From positions 124,001 to 188,000 of the forward strand of contig NZ_AYOZ01000023.1 in assembly GCF_000508165.1 (NCBI RefSeq): DNA of 64,000 nt, given 5' to 3'. The notes beneath the pieces are model-generated. The model had not been told where the DNA came from, searched no databases, and worked only from the letters and a program-made list of their open reading frames with translations. Made by a program: the position numbers and the translations under genes. Of this stretch, positions 54,110 to 62,751 are shown in pieces (position 1 is the stretch's first letter; each line of letters begins with the position of its first letter). This stretch comes from Marinomonas profundimaris. Lineage in GTDB: Bacteria > Pseudomonadota > Gammaproteobacteria > Pseudomonadales > Marinomonadaceae.

Positions 54110-54325
54110 TTATTCGATGTCTTTTTTGGTGCTTTGCGGTTGATTCTGTTCTTTTTTAGCGACTTTTTCTTTGTCCATTTTGATGGAGTTACGGTAACCG
54201 CCAATCGCGGCCAAAGCGCCAATAATGAAACTCATGTAAAGCGGAATTTCAAATAACATCGTAATACTGATGAAAACACAGCCGACGGCTAAACCTTCAA
54301 TAAAAGGTCTGAGTTGCTTGGGCAT
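54110..54325 (-). CDS. Small membrane protein coupled to truncated haemoglobin
   Basis: 71-residue protein with two hydrophobic segments (FIEGLAVGCVFISITMLF and LYMSFIIGALAAIGGY) and a basic, Gln-rich tail. The start at 54325 has GGAG upstream. It ends one base before the globin ATG (TAAGATG), the closest possible coupling. I do not recognise the family; a membrane partner for the globin is a guess from the arrangement. Confidence 0.75.
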   Translation of the reverse strand: MPKQLRPFIEGLAVGCVFISITMLFEIPLYMSFIIGALAAIGGYRNSIKMDKEKVAKKEQNQPQSTKKDIE

Positions 54326-54656
54326 AAGATTTCTCCGAAAGATAAAAAATAAACGCGAGTTTAGCAAAATTATACGACGATGCGAGCCAGATTGTGGAAA
54401 AAAGCACTACTTATCCAATATTAGGAAGCCTTTATGTTTTAAAATTTATCGTTTTTCAATATGTGGACAACCCTTGTAAATGTGTAAACAAACGTCACCC
54501 TCGGTCTCCTTGTGGCTAATAAATGCACAGTTAGCTGAAGAAATGCCCTCAGATGTGAATAACTGCTATTATTTTCCACAGATCAAGGTGAGACATGCCG
54601 CTTGTTTTGGTTGATTTTTATCCACAGAATACGACATACCCACAAGTGAGACCCGA
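54326..54656. other. AT-rich interval with DnaA-box-like sequences
   Basis: 331 bases upstream of the MATE gene. It contains TTATCCACA at 54618-54626 (perfect DnaA box), TGTGGACAA at 54462-54470 and TGTGGAAAA at 54393-54401 (one mismatch each, reverse), TTTTCCACA at 54572-54580 (one mismatch) and TTATCCAAT at 54411-54419 (two mismatches). No gene is visible. It may be a DnaA-titration site. Confidence 0.5.
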
Positions 54657-56027
54657 GTGTCAAAGTTATCCCAGAATTCCATTGTTTGCTCGTTTCGTGC
54701 AAACGCTTTATTGAATCGTAAAATTTGGCGCATGGCGTGGCCGCCGATGGTTTCAAACATCACAACACCTCTTTTGGGATTGGTCGACACGGCCGTGGTT
54801 GGCCACTTAGGAACGGCGACGCATCTTGGTGCTGTGGCGATTGGCGCGAGTGTTTTTAGCTTCCTATTCTGGGCGTTTGGTTTTTTGCGCATGGGATCGA
54901 CTGGATTGACCGCTCAAGCGCTTGGTCAAGGCGATGAGCGGCGCGTGCGAGAGCTCTTATTACAGTCGATTTTAATGGGCGTTTTTATCGGTTTGATGTT
55001 GATTCTATTTCGAGCGCCCCTGATTGATCTGGCGATCCATTTGATGTCGCCCAGTGCCGATGTAGAACCTTGGGCTCGAATCTATTGCGAAGCTCGAATT
55101 TTCAGTGCGCCAGCGGTGTTGGCTGGTTACGCTTTAATGGGTTGGTTTTTTGGCGTGCAATATTCCAAAGGCCCATTATGGATGTTGCTGGTGATCAATA
55201 TCGCCAATATGGCGTTGGATTATTTTGCCGTGTACGGTTTGGGCATGGCCAGTGACGGCGTGGCGTGGGCGACGGTGGTTGCGCATTACATTGGCGTGAC
55301 GGTGGCGGGTATTTTGGCGTGGCATAAACTGAAAGGTTTTTCTGGCCATGTGCCAATGCGAGCATTGGCACAATGGCGGGAATATGTGGCCTTGGTGCGA
55401 GTGAATCGTTATTTGTTTGTGCGCACGATCCTCTTGCTTTTGGTTATGTTGTTTTTTACCGCTCAGGGCGCGCGCCAAGGCGATTCTATTCTTGCCGCCA
55501 ACGCGGTGTTACTGACGTTCTTGATGATTATTTCTAACGCTTTGGATGGCTTTGCTTTTTCAGTCGAAGCCTTGTGTGGCGAATATTATGGTCGTAAAGA
55601 CAAAGCCAATTTTAAAAAGGTGATTCAGCTTTCAACCTATTGGGCCTTGGTAGCGGCCGTTATTTTGATGCTGATATTTTGGCTTTTTGGCAATCAAATC
55701 ATTGGTTTACTCACAAACGTTCAAAGCGTTCGAGACGATGCGGCACTGTACCTACCTTGGCTCATTTTCTTCCCACTGTTGGGTATTTGGTCGTTTATGT
55801 TGGACGGCGTGTTTATTGGCACCACCAGTGTAAAGCAGATGCAAAACACCATGATTCTCTGTGTGATCGGCGTTTTCTTTCCTGTTTGGTTCATTACCCA
55901 AGATTTAGGCAATCATGGTTTGTGGCTTAGCCAAGCGACGCTGTTTCTTGCCAGAGGCGCGACGCTTTACTGGTGTTATCTGCAAAATATGAAAAAAGGC
56001 GTGTGGTTTAAAAATCAGTCATTTTAA
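54657..56027 (+). CDS. MATE-family efflux transporter (DinF-like)
   Basis: 456-residue inner-membrane antiporter with about 12 membrane segments. The start region IWRMAWPPMVSNITTPLLGLVDTAVVGHLGT is typical of the DinF branch of MATE, which often handles oxidised or charged organic compounds. Starts with GTG. Its stop overlaps that of the convergent LldR-type gene by 4 bases. Confidence 0.9.
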   Translation: MSKLSQNSIVCSFRANALLNRKIWRMAWPPMVSNITTPLLGLVDTAVVGHLGTATHLGAVAIGASVFSFLFWAFGFLRMGSTGLTAQALGQGDERRVRELLLQSILMGVFIGLMLILFRAPLIDLAIHLMSPSADVEPWARIYCEARIFSAPAVLAGYALMGWFFGVQYSKGPLWMLLVINIANMALDYFAVYGLGMASDGVAWATVVAHYIGVTVAGILAWHKLKGFSGHVPMRALAQWREYVALVRVNRYLFVRTILLLLVMLFFTAQGARQGDSILAANAVLLTFLMIISNALDGFAFSVEALCGEYYGRKDKANFKKVIQLSTYWALVAAVILMLIFWLFGNQIIGLLTNVQSVRDDAALYLPWLIFFPLLGIWSFMLDGVFIGTTSVKQMQNTMILCVIGVFFPVWFITQDLGNHGLWLSQATLFLARGATLYWCYLQNMKKGVWFKNQSF

Positions 56028-56803
56028 CCATGCGGATTTTGGTGCTCGTTTCTGCGCAACGAGCGTTGAATCCGTGTTTCCTCTTGGCGCATTTTTAGCA
56101 AATTATCTTCTACGAAAACCAAATGTGTATGCGCCGCTGTGCGAGCGGCCTCGGCATTGCCTTCCATAATGGCTTGGTAAAGGTTTGCGTGTTGTTCCAT
56201 GACACGTTGACGCGCGGCTTTTTTCTCAAATAAATTCTTCAAATTACTCGAAATGCTTTTTGCCAGCATGGCGTGTAGGCTGCGTAATGTATGCAACAAC
56301 ACCACGTTATGCGCCGCTTCCGCGATGATCATATGGAATTCCACGTCGAGCTTAGCTTCCAGCGCGAAGGCGTGATTTTGATTGGCTTCCACGAGTTGGT
56401 TAAAACATTGAGTCAGTTTGGTTTTATCGGCGTCGGTGCTGCGCAAGGCGGCGTAATACGCGGCGAGGCTTTCTAACGCATCGCGAAACTCCAATTGATC
56501 GTATAAAAATTCGTCATGGGAACTGAGCAAATCCTGCAGCGGATCGGCAAACGAGCTGCCAAGTTGTTCCGACACATACGTGCCGCCGCCATGACGACTG
56601 AATAACACGCCACGCGCGATCAGCTTTTGAATGGCTTCTCTTAATGACGGGCGAGAAACATCAAACCGTACGGCAAGCTCCCGTTCTGGCGGGAGTTTTT
56701 GCCCTGCTGTAAAACTGCCTTCCAATATCAGGCTTTCCAGTTCTCGCATGATAATATCGGAAATTTTGGGTTGTTTTACGGGGCTTAATCGATTGGTTTT
56801 CAT
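56024..56803 (-). CDS. lldR: LldR/PdhR-type GntR repressor
   Basis: 259-residue GntR-FadR-type regulator. HTH LESLILEGSFTAGQKLPPERELAVRFDVSRPSLREAI (about residues 20-56) and an FCD ligand domain with metal-binding AKLDVEFHMIIAEAAHN. Start at 56803 (MKTNRLSPVKQPKISDIIM) rather than further upstream. It is divergent from a D-lactate dehydrogenase, and two perfect AATTGGT-N3-ACCAATT sites, the LldR/PdhR operator type, flank that gene's promoter. Confidence 0.9.
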   Translation of the reverse strand: MKTNRLSPVKQPKISDIIMRELESLILEGSFTAGQKLPPERELAVRFDVSRPSLREAIQKLIARGVLFSRHGGGTYVSEQLGSSFADPLQDLLSSHDEFLYDQLEFRDALESLAAYYAALRSTDADKTKLTQCFNQLVEANQNHAFALEAKLDVEFHMIIAEAAHNVVLLHTLRSLHAMLAKSISSNLKNLFEKKAARQRVMEQHANLYQAIMEGNAEAARTAAHTHLVFVEDNLLKMRQEETRIQRSLRRNEHQNPHG

Positions 56804-56842
56804 TAAGAATTTCCTAAAAACGGTTTTTGTGTATAACTCTAA

Positions 56843-56859
56843 AATTGGTAAAACCAATT
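56843..56859. promoter_or_regulatory. LldR operator 1
   Basis: AATTGGT-AAA-ACCAATT, a perfect 7-bp inverted repeat of the PdhR/LldR class, 40 bases upstream of the lldR start and about 44 bases upstream of the dld -35 box. Confidence 0.92.
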
Positions 56860-56902
56860 GATATTGTCGATAAAATTCACGAAATGTCGGCAAAACTACC
56901 AG

Positions 56903-56931
56903 TTGACAAAGTATGGTTAGCTTCTTACTGT
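56903..56931 (+). promoter_or_regulatory. dld promoter
   Basis: TTGACA (56903-56908), 17-base spacer, TACTGT (56926-56931), a strong sigma-70 type pair, lying between the two operators. Confidence 0.75.
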
Positions 56932-56950
56932 GCTCGTATATTCAAAGGTA

Positions 56951-56967
56951 AATTGGTCTTACCAATT
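56951..56967. promoter_or_regulatory. LldR operator 2
   Basis: AATTGGT-CTT-ACCAATT, identical arms to operator 1 and 108 bases from it, downstream of the dld promoter in the leader. Two operators either side of the promoter resemble the repression-loop arrangement of E. coli lldPRD. Confidence 0.92.
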
Positions 56968-57036
56968 TGTCTAGTATGAAGACAAAAAGACGATAAAAAT
57001 AAACCGATACACGACTTGTCTACTGTGGAATTTTCT

Positions 57037-59910
57037 ATGAACACTTCTCGTACCGCTGATCACGCACTTACTCATCAATATCGAGATTTATACCGTGCGT
57101 TAAAGGAAAAAATAGACACGGCGCGATTGATTCAGGATCCGCTTCGAACCTTAGCGTATGGCACCGACGCGAGTTTTTATCGGTTGGTTCCGCAATTGGT
57201 GGTGCGTGTCGATAATGAAAACGAAGTGCGATTGGTGCTGCAAGAAGCCAGAAAACGTAATTTGCCAGTGACCTTTCGTGCGGCGGGCACGAGTTTGTCT
57301 GGGCAAGCGGTGACGGATTCGATTTTGCTGCAACTGTCCGATAACTGGAAAGGACATCGGATTCACAATCATGGCCACAGTATTTCACTTCAACCCGGTA
57401 TTATCGGTGCGCGAGCGAATCAACTGCTGACGCCCTTTCAACGTAAAATCGGGCCAGACCCCGCGTCGATCAACGCTTGTATGATCGGCGGCATTGCTGC
57501 GAACAACGCCAGCGGTATGTGCTGTGGCACGGCGCAAAACAGCTATCACACGATTCAAAGTGCTCGACTTATTTTTGCCGACGGCAGTGTATTGGATACC
57601 GCTGACCAAGCCAGCTGTTTGGCGTTTGGCAATCATCATGCGGACTTATTGGACACGCTCAGTCGGTTGTCTCAAAGCGTGAAAGCCAATACCGAGCTGG
57701 CCAATAAAATAAGACACAAATACCGTTTAAAAAACACCACAGGATACAGTTTAAATAGCCTCGTCGACTTTCAAGATCCATTCGATATCTTGCTGCATTT
57801 GATGATCGGCTCTGAAGGCACCTTGGGTTTTATCAGCGAAGTAACCTACGAAACCGTGGTGGATCACCCGATTAAAGCCGCGGCGATGATCTTTTTTGAC
57901 GATATGGAATTGGCGTGCCGAGCGGTAACCTCGCTGAAAAGCGCGCCCGTGTCAGCGGTGGAGTTGATTGACCGAGCAGGCCTAAAAGCGGTGGAAGGCA
58001 AGCCGGGCATGCCAGCGCTGTTGTCTTCTTTAGGCTCACAAGCGGCGGGCTTATTGGTGGATGTTCGGGCCGCCAGCGCGGAAGCATTATCCGCCAATCT
58101 AATGGCGGTAACGCAGGCGTTAGACGGTTTAAAAACCATCAACGACATTGATTTCACTCAAGACAAAGCAATTTACGATTCGTATTGGAAAATCCGCAAA
58201 GGCTTGTTTCCTGCCGTTGGTGCGGTTCGCCCTGTTGGTACCACGGTGATCATTGAAGACGTGGCGTTTCCGGTTGAACAATTGGCGGAAGGCGTACTGG
58301 AGCTTCAAGGCGTGTTTCAAAAACACGGATACAGCGAAGCAATTTTGTTCGGTCACGCGTTAGAAGGCAATTTACACTTCGTCTTTACGCAAGGTTTTGA
58401 TGACCCGAATGAAGTGACGCGTTACGCGGCCTTGATGGACGAAGTCGCGCAATTGGTTGCGGTGAAGTATCAAGGTTCTCTTAAAGCGGAACATGGCACA
58501 GGCCGAAACATGGCGCCGTATGTCGAATTGGAATGGGGCAAAGAAGCCTACGACATTATGTGGGAAATAAAACGCGCGTTTGACCCGCAAGGCTTACTCA
58601 ACCCCGATGTGATTTTATCGCACAATGCGAACTTGCATGTACAAAACCTCAAACCTTTACCCAAAGCCAATGAAAAGGTAGATACCTGCATTGAATGCGG
58701 TTTTTGTGAATCCTCATGTCCTTCAAAATCACTGACTTTAACGCCGCGTCAGCGCATTGTGATTTGGCGTGAAATACAACGATTGATCGCCTCAGGAGAA
58801 GAGCCAGAACGCCTCACAGAATTGAAAAAAGACTACGATTATCAAGGCATCGATACCTGCGCTGCCTGCGGCTTGTGCTCCACTCAATGTCCGGTTGGTA
58901 TTAATACCGGCAATTTAACGCGCGAACTACGCCATGATCGTCATCCAGACAGCAAGGTCGGTTACTGGATCGCGGATCATTTTGAAGGTGTCACCAAAAC
59001 GGCGAAAGTCGGGCTTGCTGTGGCGAACGGCACGCGTCGCATTATTGGCGACTCAGGCATGATGGCCATCACCTCGGTAATGAACAAAGTGTCCCATGGC
59101 GCCGTGCCGAAATGGCACAAGCAAATGCCAAAGCCAGCGGGGGCTTTGGCACGGATTCCTGTCTTGCAGTGCGCGGATATGGCGGCCGACCAAGACGATC
59201 AAAAAGAAGTGATTTATTTCCCCAGCTGCGCGACTCGCGTTATGGGCGCAGGGCCAAATGCGGAAGACAAACGCTCTGTTATGGAGGTGATGTTTTCTGT
59301 ATTGAATAAAGCAGGATACAAAGTAACTATACCCAATGACGTCGAAAGCCAATGTTGCGGCATGGCTTTTGAATCGAAAGGCCAATTTGATGTGGCGCAC
59401 CAGAAAGCCATTAATCTAAATGGTATTTTGTTGGCCGCGAGCGACAATGGTCGAATCCCTATCGTCTGTGATGTGAGCCCTTGTTTGCTACGAATGAAGG
59501 AAAGTCTGGATCCTCGTTTAGCACTGCACGAACAAGTTGGCTTTGTATCGACTCATGTGATGCCAAACCTAACGGTGAAAAAGAAACTGGGAAAAATGGC
59601 GCTGCATGTGACTTGCAGCACCACGCGAATGGGACTGGCCGACAGCTTCGTGCAGCTGGCACATCAATTGGCTGATGATGTGGTGATTCCGCCAGACATT
59701 ACCTGCTGTGGCTTCGCTGGCGACAAAGGTTTCTCAACTCCAGAACTTAACGCCAGCGCCTTAAAAACCTTAGCTAAAGCCGTAGAAGGCTGCGAAGCGG
59801 GTTACTCCAACAGCCGCACCTGCGAGATTGGCTTATCGGAACACAGCGGCATCGAGTATCAATCCATCGTCTATCTGGTGGATCAATTGTCTGAAGCTTC
59901 ACCCGCCTAG
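57037..59910 (+). CDS. dld: Respiratory FAD/Fe-S D-lactate dehydrogenase (GlcD + CCG type)
   Basis: 957-residue membrane-associated dehydrogenase. The N-terminal FAD-binding oxidase domain (FRAAGTSLSGQAV; GIAANNASGMC) is followed by a GlcD C-terminal part (FGHALEGNLHFV), two 4Fe-4S motifs (CIECGFCESSCPS; CAACGLCSTQCPVG) and CCG repeats (ESQCCGMAFESKG; DITCCGFAGDKGF). This is the Dld-II type of Shewanella, which passes electrons to quinone. The start at 57037 (MNTSRTADH) is preferred; a TTG at 57016 is less likely. The LldR repressor and its two operators point to lactate as inducer. Confidence 0.93.
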   Translation: MNTSRTADHALTHQYRDLYRALKEKIDTARLIQDPLRTLAYGTDASFYRLVPQLVVRVDNENEVRLVLQEARKRNLPVTFRAAGTSLSGQAVTDSILLQLSDNWKGHRIHNHGHSISLQPGIIGARANQLLTPFQRKIGPDPASINACMIGGIAANNASGMCCGTAQNSYHTIQSARLIFADGSVLDTADQASCLAFGNHHADLLDTLSRLSQSVKANTELANKIRHKYRLKNTTGYSLNSLVDFQDPFDILLHLMIGSEGTLGFISEVTYETVVDHPIKAAAMIFFDDMELACRAVTSLKSAPVSAVELIDRAGLKAVEGKPGMPALLSSLGSQAAGLLVDVRAASAEALSANLMAVTQALDGLKTINDIDFTQDKAIYDSYWKIRKGLFPAVGAVRPVGTTVIIEDVAFPVEQLAEGVLELQGVFQKHGYSEAILFGHALEGNLHFVFTQGFDDPNEVTRYAALMDEVAQLVAVKYQGSLKAEHGTGRNMAPYVELEWGKEAYDIMWEIKRAFDPQGLLNPDVILSHNANLHVQNLKPLPKANEKVDTCIECGFCESSCPSKSLTLTPRQRIVIWREIQRLIASGEEPERLTELKKDYDYQGIDTCAACGLCSTQCPVGINTGNLTRELRHDRHPDSKVGYWIADHFEGVTKTAKVGLAVANGTRRIIGDSGMMAITSVMNKVSHGAVPKWHKQMPKPAGALARIPVLQCADMAADQDDQKEVIYFPSCATRVMGAGPNAEDKRSVMEVMFSVLNKAGYKVTIPNDVESQCCGMAFESKGQFDVAHQKAINLNGILLAASDNGRIPIVCDVSPCLLRMKESLDPRLALHEQVGFVSTHVMPNLTVKKKLGKMALHVTCSTTRMGLADSFVQLAHQLADDVVIPPDITCCGFAGDKGFSTPELNASALKTLAKAVEGCEAGYSNSRTCEIGLSEHSGIEYQSIVYLVDQLSEASPA

Positions 59911-59957
59911 TTAGCCGCTCAGCCGTGCTTATCAAAAGGACGTTCATCGGTGAACCC

Positions 59958-60025
59958 GCAACAAAGACCAACGCCTCGTTACGGCGCTAAAGCGAGAACA
60001 TCCACTCGGCGTTGGTCTTTGTTGC
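59958..60025. repeat. Stem-loop element A beside the KAP gene
   Basis: An 18-bp perfect inverted repeat (GCAACAAAGACCAACGCC and GGCGTTGGTCTTTGTTGC) around a loop that contains GGCGCTAAAGCG followed by AACATCC. It lies 6 bases after the KAP gene stop. Related to element B on the other side of the gene, in opposite orientation. It can also terminate transcription of dld and the KAP gene. Confidence 0.85.
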
Positions 60026-60031
60026 TACTAG

Positions 60032-61561
60032 CTATTTTTCGATTACACCGACTTGTATGTCTAAATTTTCAATGATTTGTAGAAGCTCTTGCTCGTCAGC
60101 AATGATCTTGTTATTAAATTCACGAGATATATCACCGCATCTAACAAATAGACTGGTTGGCTTGATATATAAAATGCTTAATTGTTTATTTATAAATTCA
60201 CAGCTATTGTTCCTATCCCCAAACTGAGAGTTCTTAAGTGTTTGTTCCTTTTGTTGTAAGACTAGAGCTCCTAAACAATTACTAATTAAATTTTCAGCAG
60301 ATATAGTGCTTTGTATTGAATCGTTTTGCCGTGAATATATGTTAAGAACATTAAATGGGTTAAAAATAACAGATGGCTGGCTCGTATTTACAGAACGCTT
60401 TAACGCAAGCCGTGCTTTGTCTATGGGAAGTTCAGGCATTTGCCTTCCACCATATAATGCATTTCCGAAAACAAGCCCAATTAAGGTAAGGATTGGGTAG
60501 GCATTTTCTCGTAATTCTTTTGAATCAATTATGACTTCTAGTTGCACGCAGATTTGCTTCACTCTTCGTAGTGATAGGTGGTGCTTGTTCTGTTCACAGA
60601 TCAGAGCCACAGCGGCTCTTAACTCTTCTGCTGAACTAATCGCAGGTAATGTTGGAAGTGCCTTAAAATCTTCTATTTCAAATATTTTTTCAGCGGTTAG
60701 AAATTCAAAATAATCCAATTCTGGAAGCGTAAAGCGTTGCTCAAAGAAGCGGCTTAGGTATTCATGAGAATCAAAACTATGGCCGTAAACGGCTTTGATG
60801 GAATGCTGCAATTGGTTGGTGTCGGTGGATAAGACAAAGATGAAGTTTGGTATGTCGAATAGGTGTTTTACTGTTTCTAGCATTTCGATGGCGTAGGTTG
60901 GGCGGCATCGATCCAGTTCATCAATGAAGATGAATACTTGTTTGTTAGGATTGTTCTCAAGGGCGAAGTCGACAAGTTCGCGTGCTTGCTTTCTGAAGTC
61001 TTGGGTGAATTGCTTATGTCGTTTGTGTTGATTGGCAACTTCCAACCCTAAATCGCCCATATTCAAGTCGTCTTTTAAGGCTTTATGATTGGTCACGGAA
61101 CCTGTAGCGGCTGCAATTAGGTCGAGTATTTCGTTTGTTGCTGCTTCTCCGAGAAGGTGTTTGCCTACAACCTTTGACCCAATTGGAAGAATGCTTTTGC
61201 CCATATTAAATATGGCGCTGGCGACGTTTCTTTCTGCATTTCGAAATTTAGGGTTATGGTCTTTGATGTTTAACTTTATCTGCTCAAGCAGTTCAGCGAT
61301 GATGATGGCGAGTGGATCATTTAAATAATCCGATTCCCAAGCATCTATCTTGATGGCTATGTGGCCTTTGTCTTCGACCAGTTTTTTCCATTCGGTAACA
61401 AAGTAAGTTTTCCCTGTTCCCCATGCCCCGTTTAGGTTTACGACGTATGCATTGTCGTTTGTGTCGCGGCTTTTTAGGTATTGAGTAAAACGCTCCGCGA
61501 GCTCTTTTCGTTTATTCCCTGTCGCGCATTTGGCAAAGGCTTCTGTATCTGTATCGCTCAT
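60032..61561 (-). CDS. KAP family P-loop NTPase
   Basis: 509-residue predicted NTPase. Walker A is in LNGAWGTGKTYF (about residue 48) and Walker B in VFIFIDELDRCRPTYAIEMLE (Asp about 220). KAP proteins of bacteria are membrane-linked or plasmid-encoded ATPases, several part of antiphage or plasmid functions. A weakly hydrophobic insert (FNMGKSILPIGSKVVGKHLLG) lies after Walker A, where some members have membrane helices. The 3' half is visibly AT-richer than neighbours, and the gene is bracketed by two related stem-loops, so it looks acquired. RBS AAGGA precedes the ATG. Confidence 0.9.
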   Translation of the reverse strand: MSDTDTEAFAKCATGNKRKELAERFTQYLKSRDTNDNAYVVNLNGAWGTGKTYFVTEWKKLVEDKGHIAIKIDAWESDYLNDPLAIIIAELLEQIKLNIKDHNPKFRNAERNVASAIFNMGKSILPIGSKVVGKHLLGEAATNEILDLIAAATGSVTNHKALKDDLNMGDLGLEVANQHKRHKQFTQDFRKQARELVDFALENNPNKQVFIFIDELDRCRPTYAIEMLETVKHLFDIPNFIFVLSTDTNQLQHSIKAVYGHSFDSHEYLSRFFEQRFTLPELDYFEFLTAEKIFEIEDFKALPTLPAISSAEELRAAVALICEQNKHHLSLRRVKQICVQLEVIIDSKELRENAYPILTLIGLVFGNALYGGRQMPELPIDKARLALKRSVNTSQPSVIFNPFNVLNIYSRQNDSIQSTISAENLISNCLGALVLQQKEQTLKNSQFGDRNNSCEFINKQLSILYIKPTSLFVRCGDISREFNNKIIADEQELLQIIENLDIQVGVIEK

Positions 61562-61627
61562 AGGGCATTCCTTTGTTTAATAAATCTAATAATAGTCTAT
61601 ATCACAAAATAAACGCCTAGCTGTCAC

Positions 61628-61683
61628 CAGATCAACATCTCGCGGATGTTTGCGCTTTAGCGCCGGAGCGAGAGTTGATCTTG
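61628..61683. repeat. Stem-loop element B beside the KAP gene
   Basis: CAGATCAACATCTCGC and GCGAGAGTTGATCTTG are inverted arms with one bulge; the loop, read on the minus strand, is GGCGCTAAAGCG then CA then AACATCC, matching element A at 19 of 21 positions. It lies 66 bases upstream of the KAP start codon and is inverted relative to element A. Confidence 0.82.
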
Positions 61684-61749
61684 TGGCTGAGTTAACTGTG
61701 AGAGACTGAGCACACTGCGAGTGGCTGTATTAAAGGCGAGTGAAAAACC

Positions 61750-62556
61750 TCAAAGCATAAACGTTGAATACATACCAAAGCCGCAGACGATGAGTAACGC
61801 CCAGCCGATGAATTGGAAGAAGACGGGTGTTTCGGCTTTTTGGATGCGGTTGTGGAGCTTTTGCCCAAAGACGTGACCTAGTAAAGCGCAAGGCAGTAAC
61901 CAAAGTTGGTGGATAAGTTGTAGGTCGATGCCGGCGATGAGGAAGGAGATCATTTTGATCATCACTAGGATAAACCAGAGTACAAATAAGGTATCGCGCA
62001 GTTGATGGCGTGGCACTTTGGTGGCGAAGACGGAGACGATAAGCGGTGCGCCGATTAATGAGGTGCCGCTGACGTAGCCGCCGAGCATGAGGAAAATTGT
62101 GTCGAGGAATTTGTTGTTGGTGTAAAACGGTTTGTTAAGAATGTAAGACACGGCAAAGATCGCGACGATGACAAAAATCACTCCAGTGACGATGTTGCCG
62201 GGTAAGGTTAATAAGCCAAATACGCCGATCAATTTCGGCACTATCATGATGCCGAGGGCTTTTTTCAAGTAACCCCATGCAATGTTGCCCTGCTCTTCTT
62301 TCGGTGCTTCGCCTCGTTCTGCGGCGAGAATGGCTTGCTGTTTGGTCTTTTTCGCACCTTGCCATGCAATCCAGCTCGAAAACACGAGTAAATGCACGGA
62401 AATGATTGGCAGGAATAATAATGGGTCGTTTTTCACTAATAACAGGAACGGTAAGGCGAGCACGGCGCCGCCAAATCCTAGACCACTGCGGACAAAACCG
62501 CTCCAAATAAAAATGGCGCCGATGAGGGCGTATTGCCACCAGAGTAAGTGTTCCAT
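61750..62556 (-). CDS. TauE/SafE-family permease
   Basis: 268-residue inner-membrane protein with about eight hydrophobic segments. The first repeat IWSGFVRSGLGFGGAVLALPFLL is the TauE/SafE signature; the family exports sulfite, sulfoacetate or other organosulfur or carboxylate anions. RBS AAGGA is six bases before the ATG. A 29-bp palindrome sits about 35 bases upstream, so it is probably under a dedicated repressor. Substrate not determined. Confidence 0.88.
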   Translation of the reverse strand: MEHLLWWQYALIGAIFIWSGFVRSGLGFGGAVLALPFLLLVKNDPLLFLPIISVHLLVFSSWIAWQGAKKTKQQAILAAERGEAPKEEQGNIAWGYLKKALGIMIVPKLIGVFGLLTLPGNIVTGVIFVIVAIFAVSYILNKPFYTNNKFLDTIFLMLGGYVSGTSLIGAPLIVSVFATKVPRHQLRDTLFVLWFILVMIKMISFLIAGIDLQLIHQLWLLPCALLGHVFGQKLHNRIQKAETPVFFQFIGWALLIVCGFGMYSTFML

Positions 62557-62590
62557 GATCGTCCTTTGAAAGTCTTAATGTACGTCTATT

Positions 62591-62619
62591 GATGTTTTGG
62601 TTAGTGTAACCAAAACATC
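62591..62619. promoter_or_regulatory. 29-bp operator-like palindrome before the TauE/SafE gene
   Basis: GATGTTTTGGTTA-GTG-TAACCAAAACATC: 13-bp perfect arms around 3 bases, 35 bases upstream of the permease start. No T-tract, so an operator (GntR- or LacI-like) is more likely than a terminator. No regulator gene is adjacent. Confidence 0.75.
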
Positions 62620-62751
62620 GATTTTAAGCTGAGCTGTCACTAAATTCGATTTTTTTAATACTAATGGATGGCGATGAAAAATACCGCTGTATTTTCGCAG
62701 AGAATGTTTGCTAATCTCATATTAAAGAAAACTGATATATAGGAGGGTTAC

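Noticed and set aside
54393-54626. Chromosomal origin at the DnaA-box cluster
   Set aside because: recF-gyrB at the window start places dnaA, and the expected oriC, just upstream of the window; this cluster is more likely a titration or regulatory site.
59958-61683. Integron attC sites around the KAP gene
   Set aside because: The hairpins lack the RYYYAAC/GTTRRRY core pairs at their ends, there is no integrase and no cassette array.
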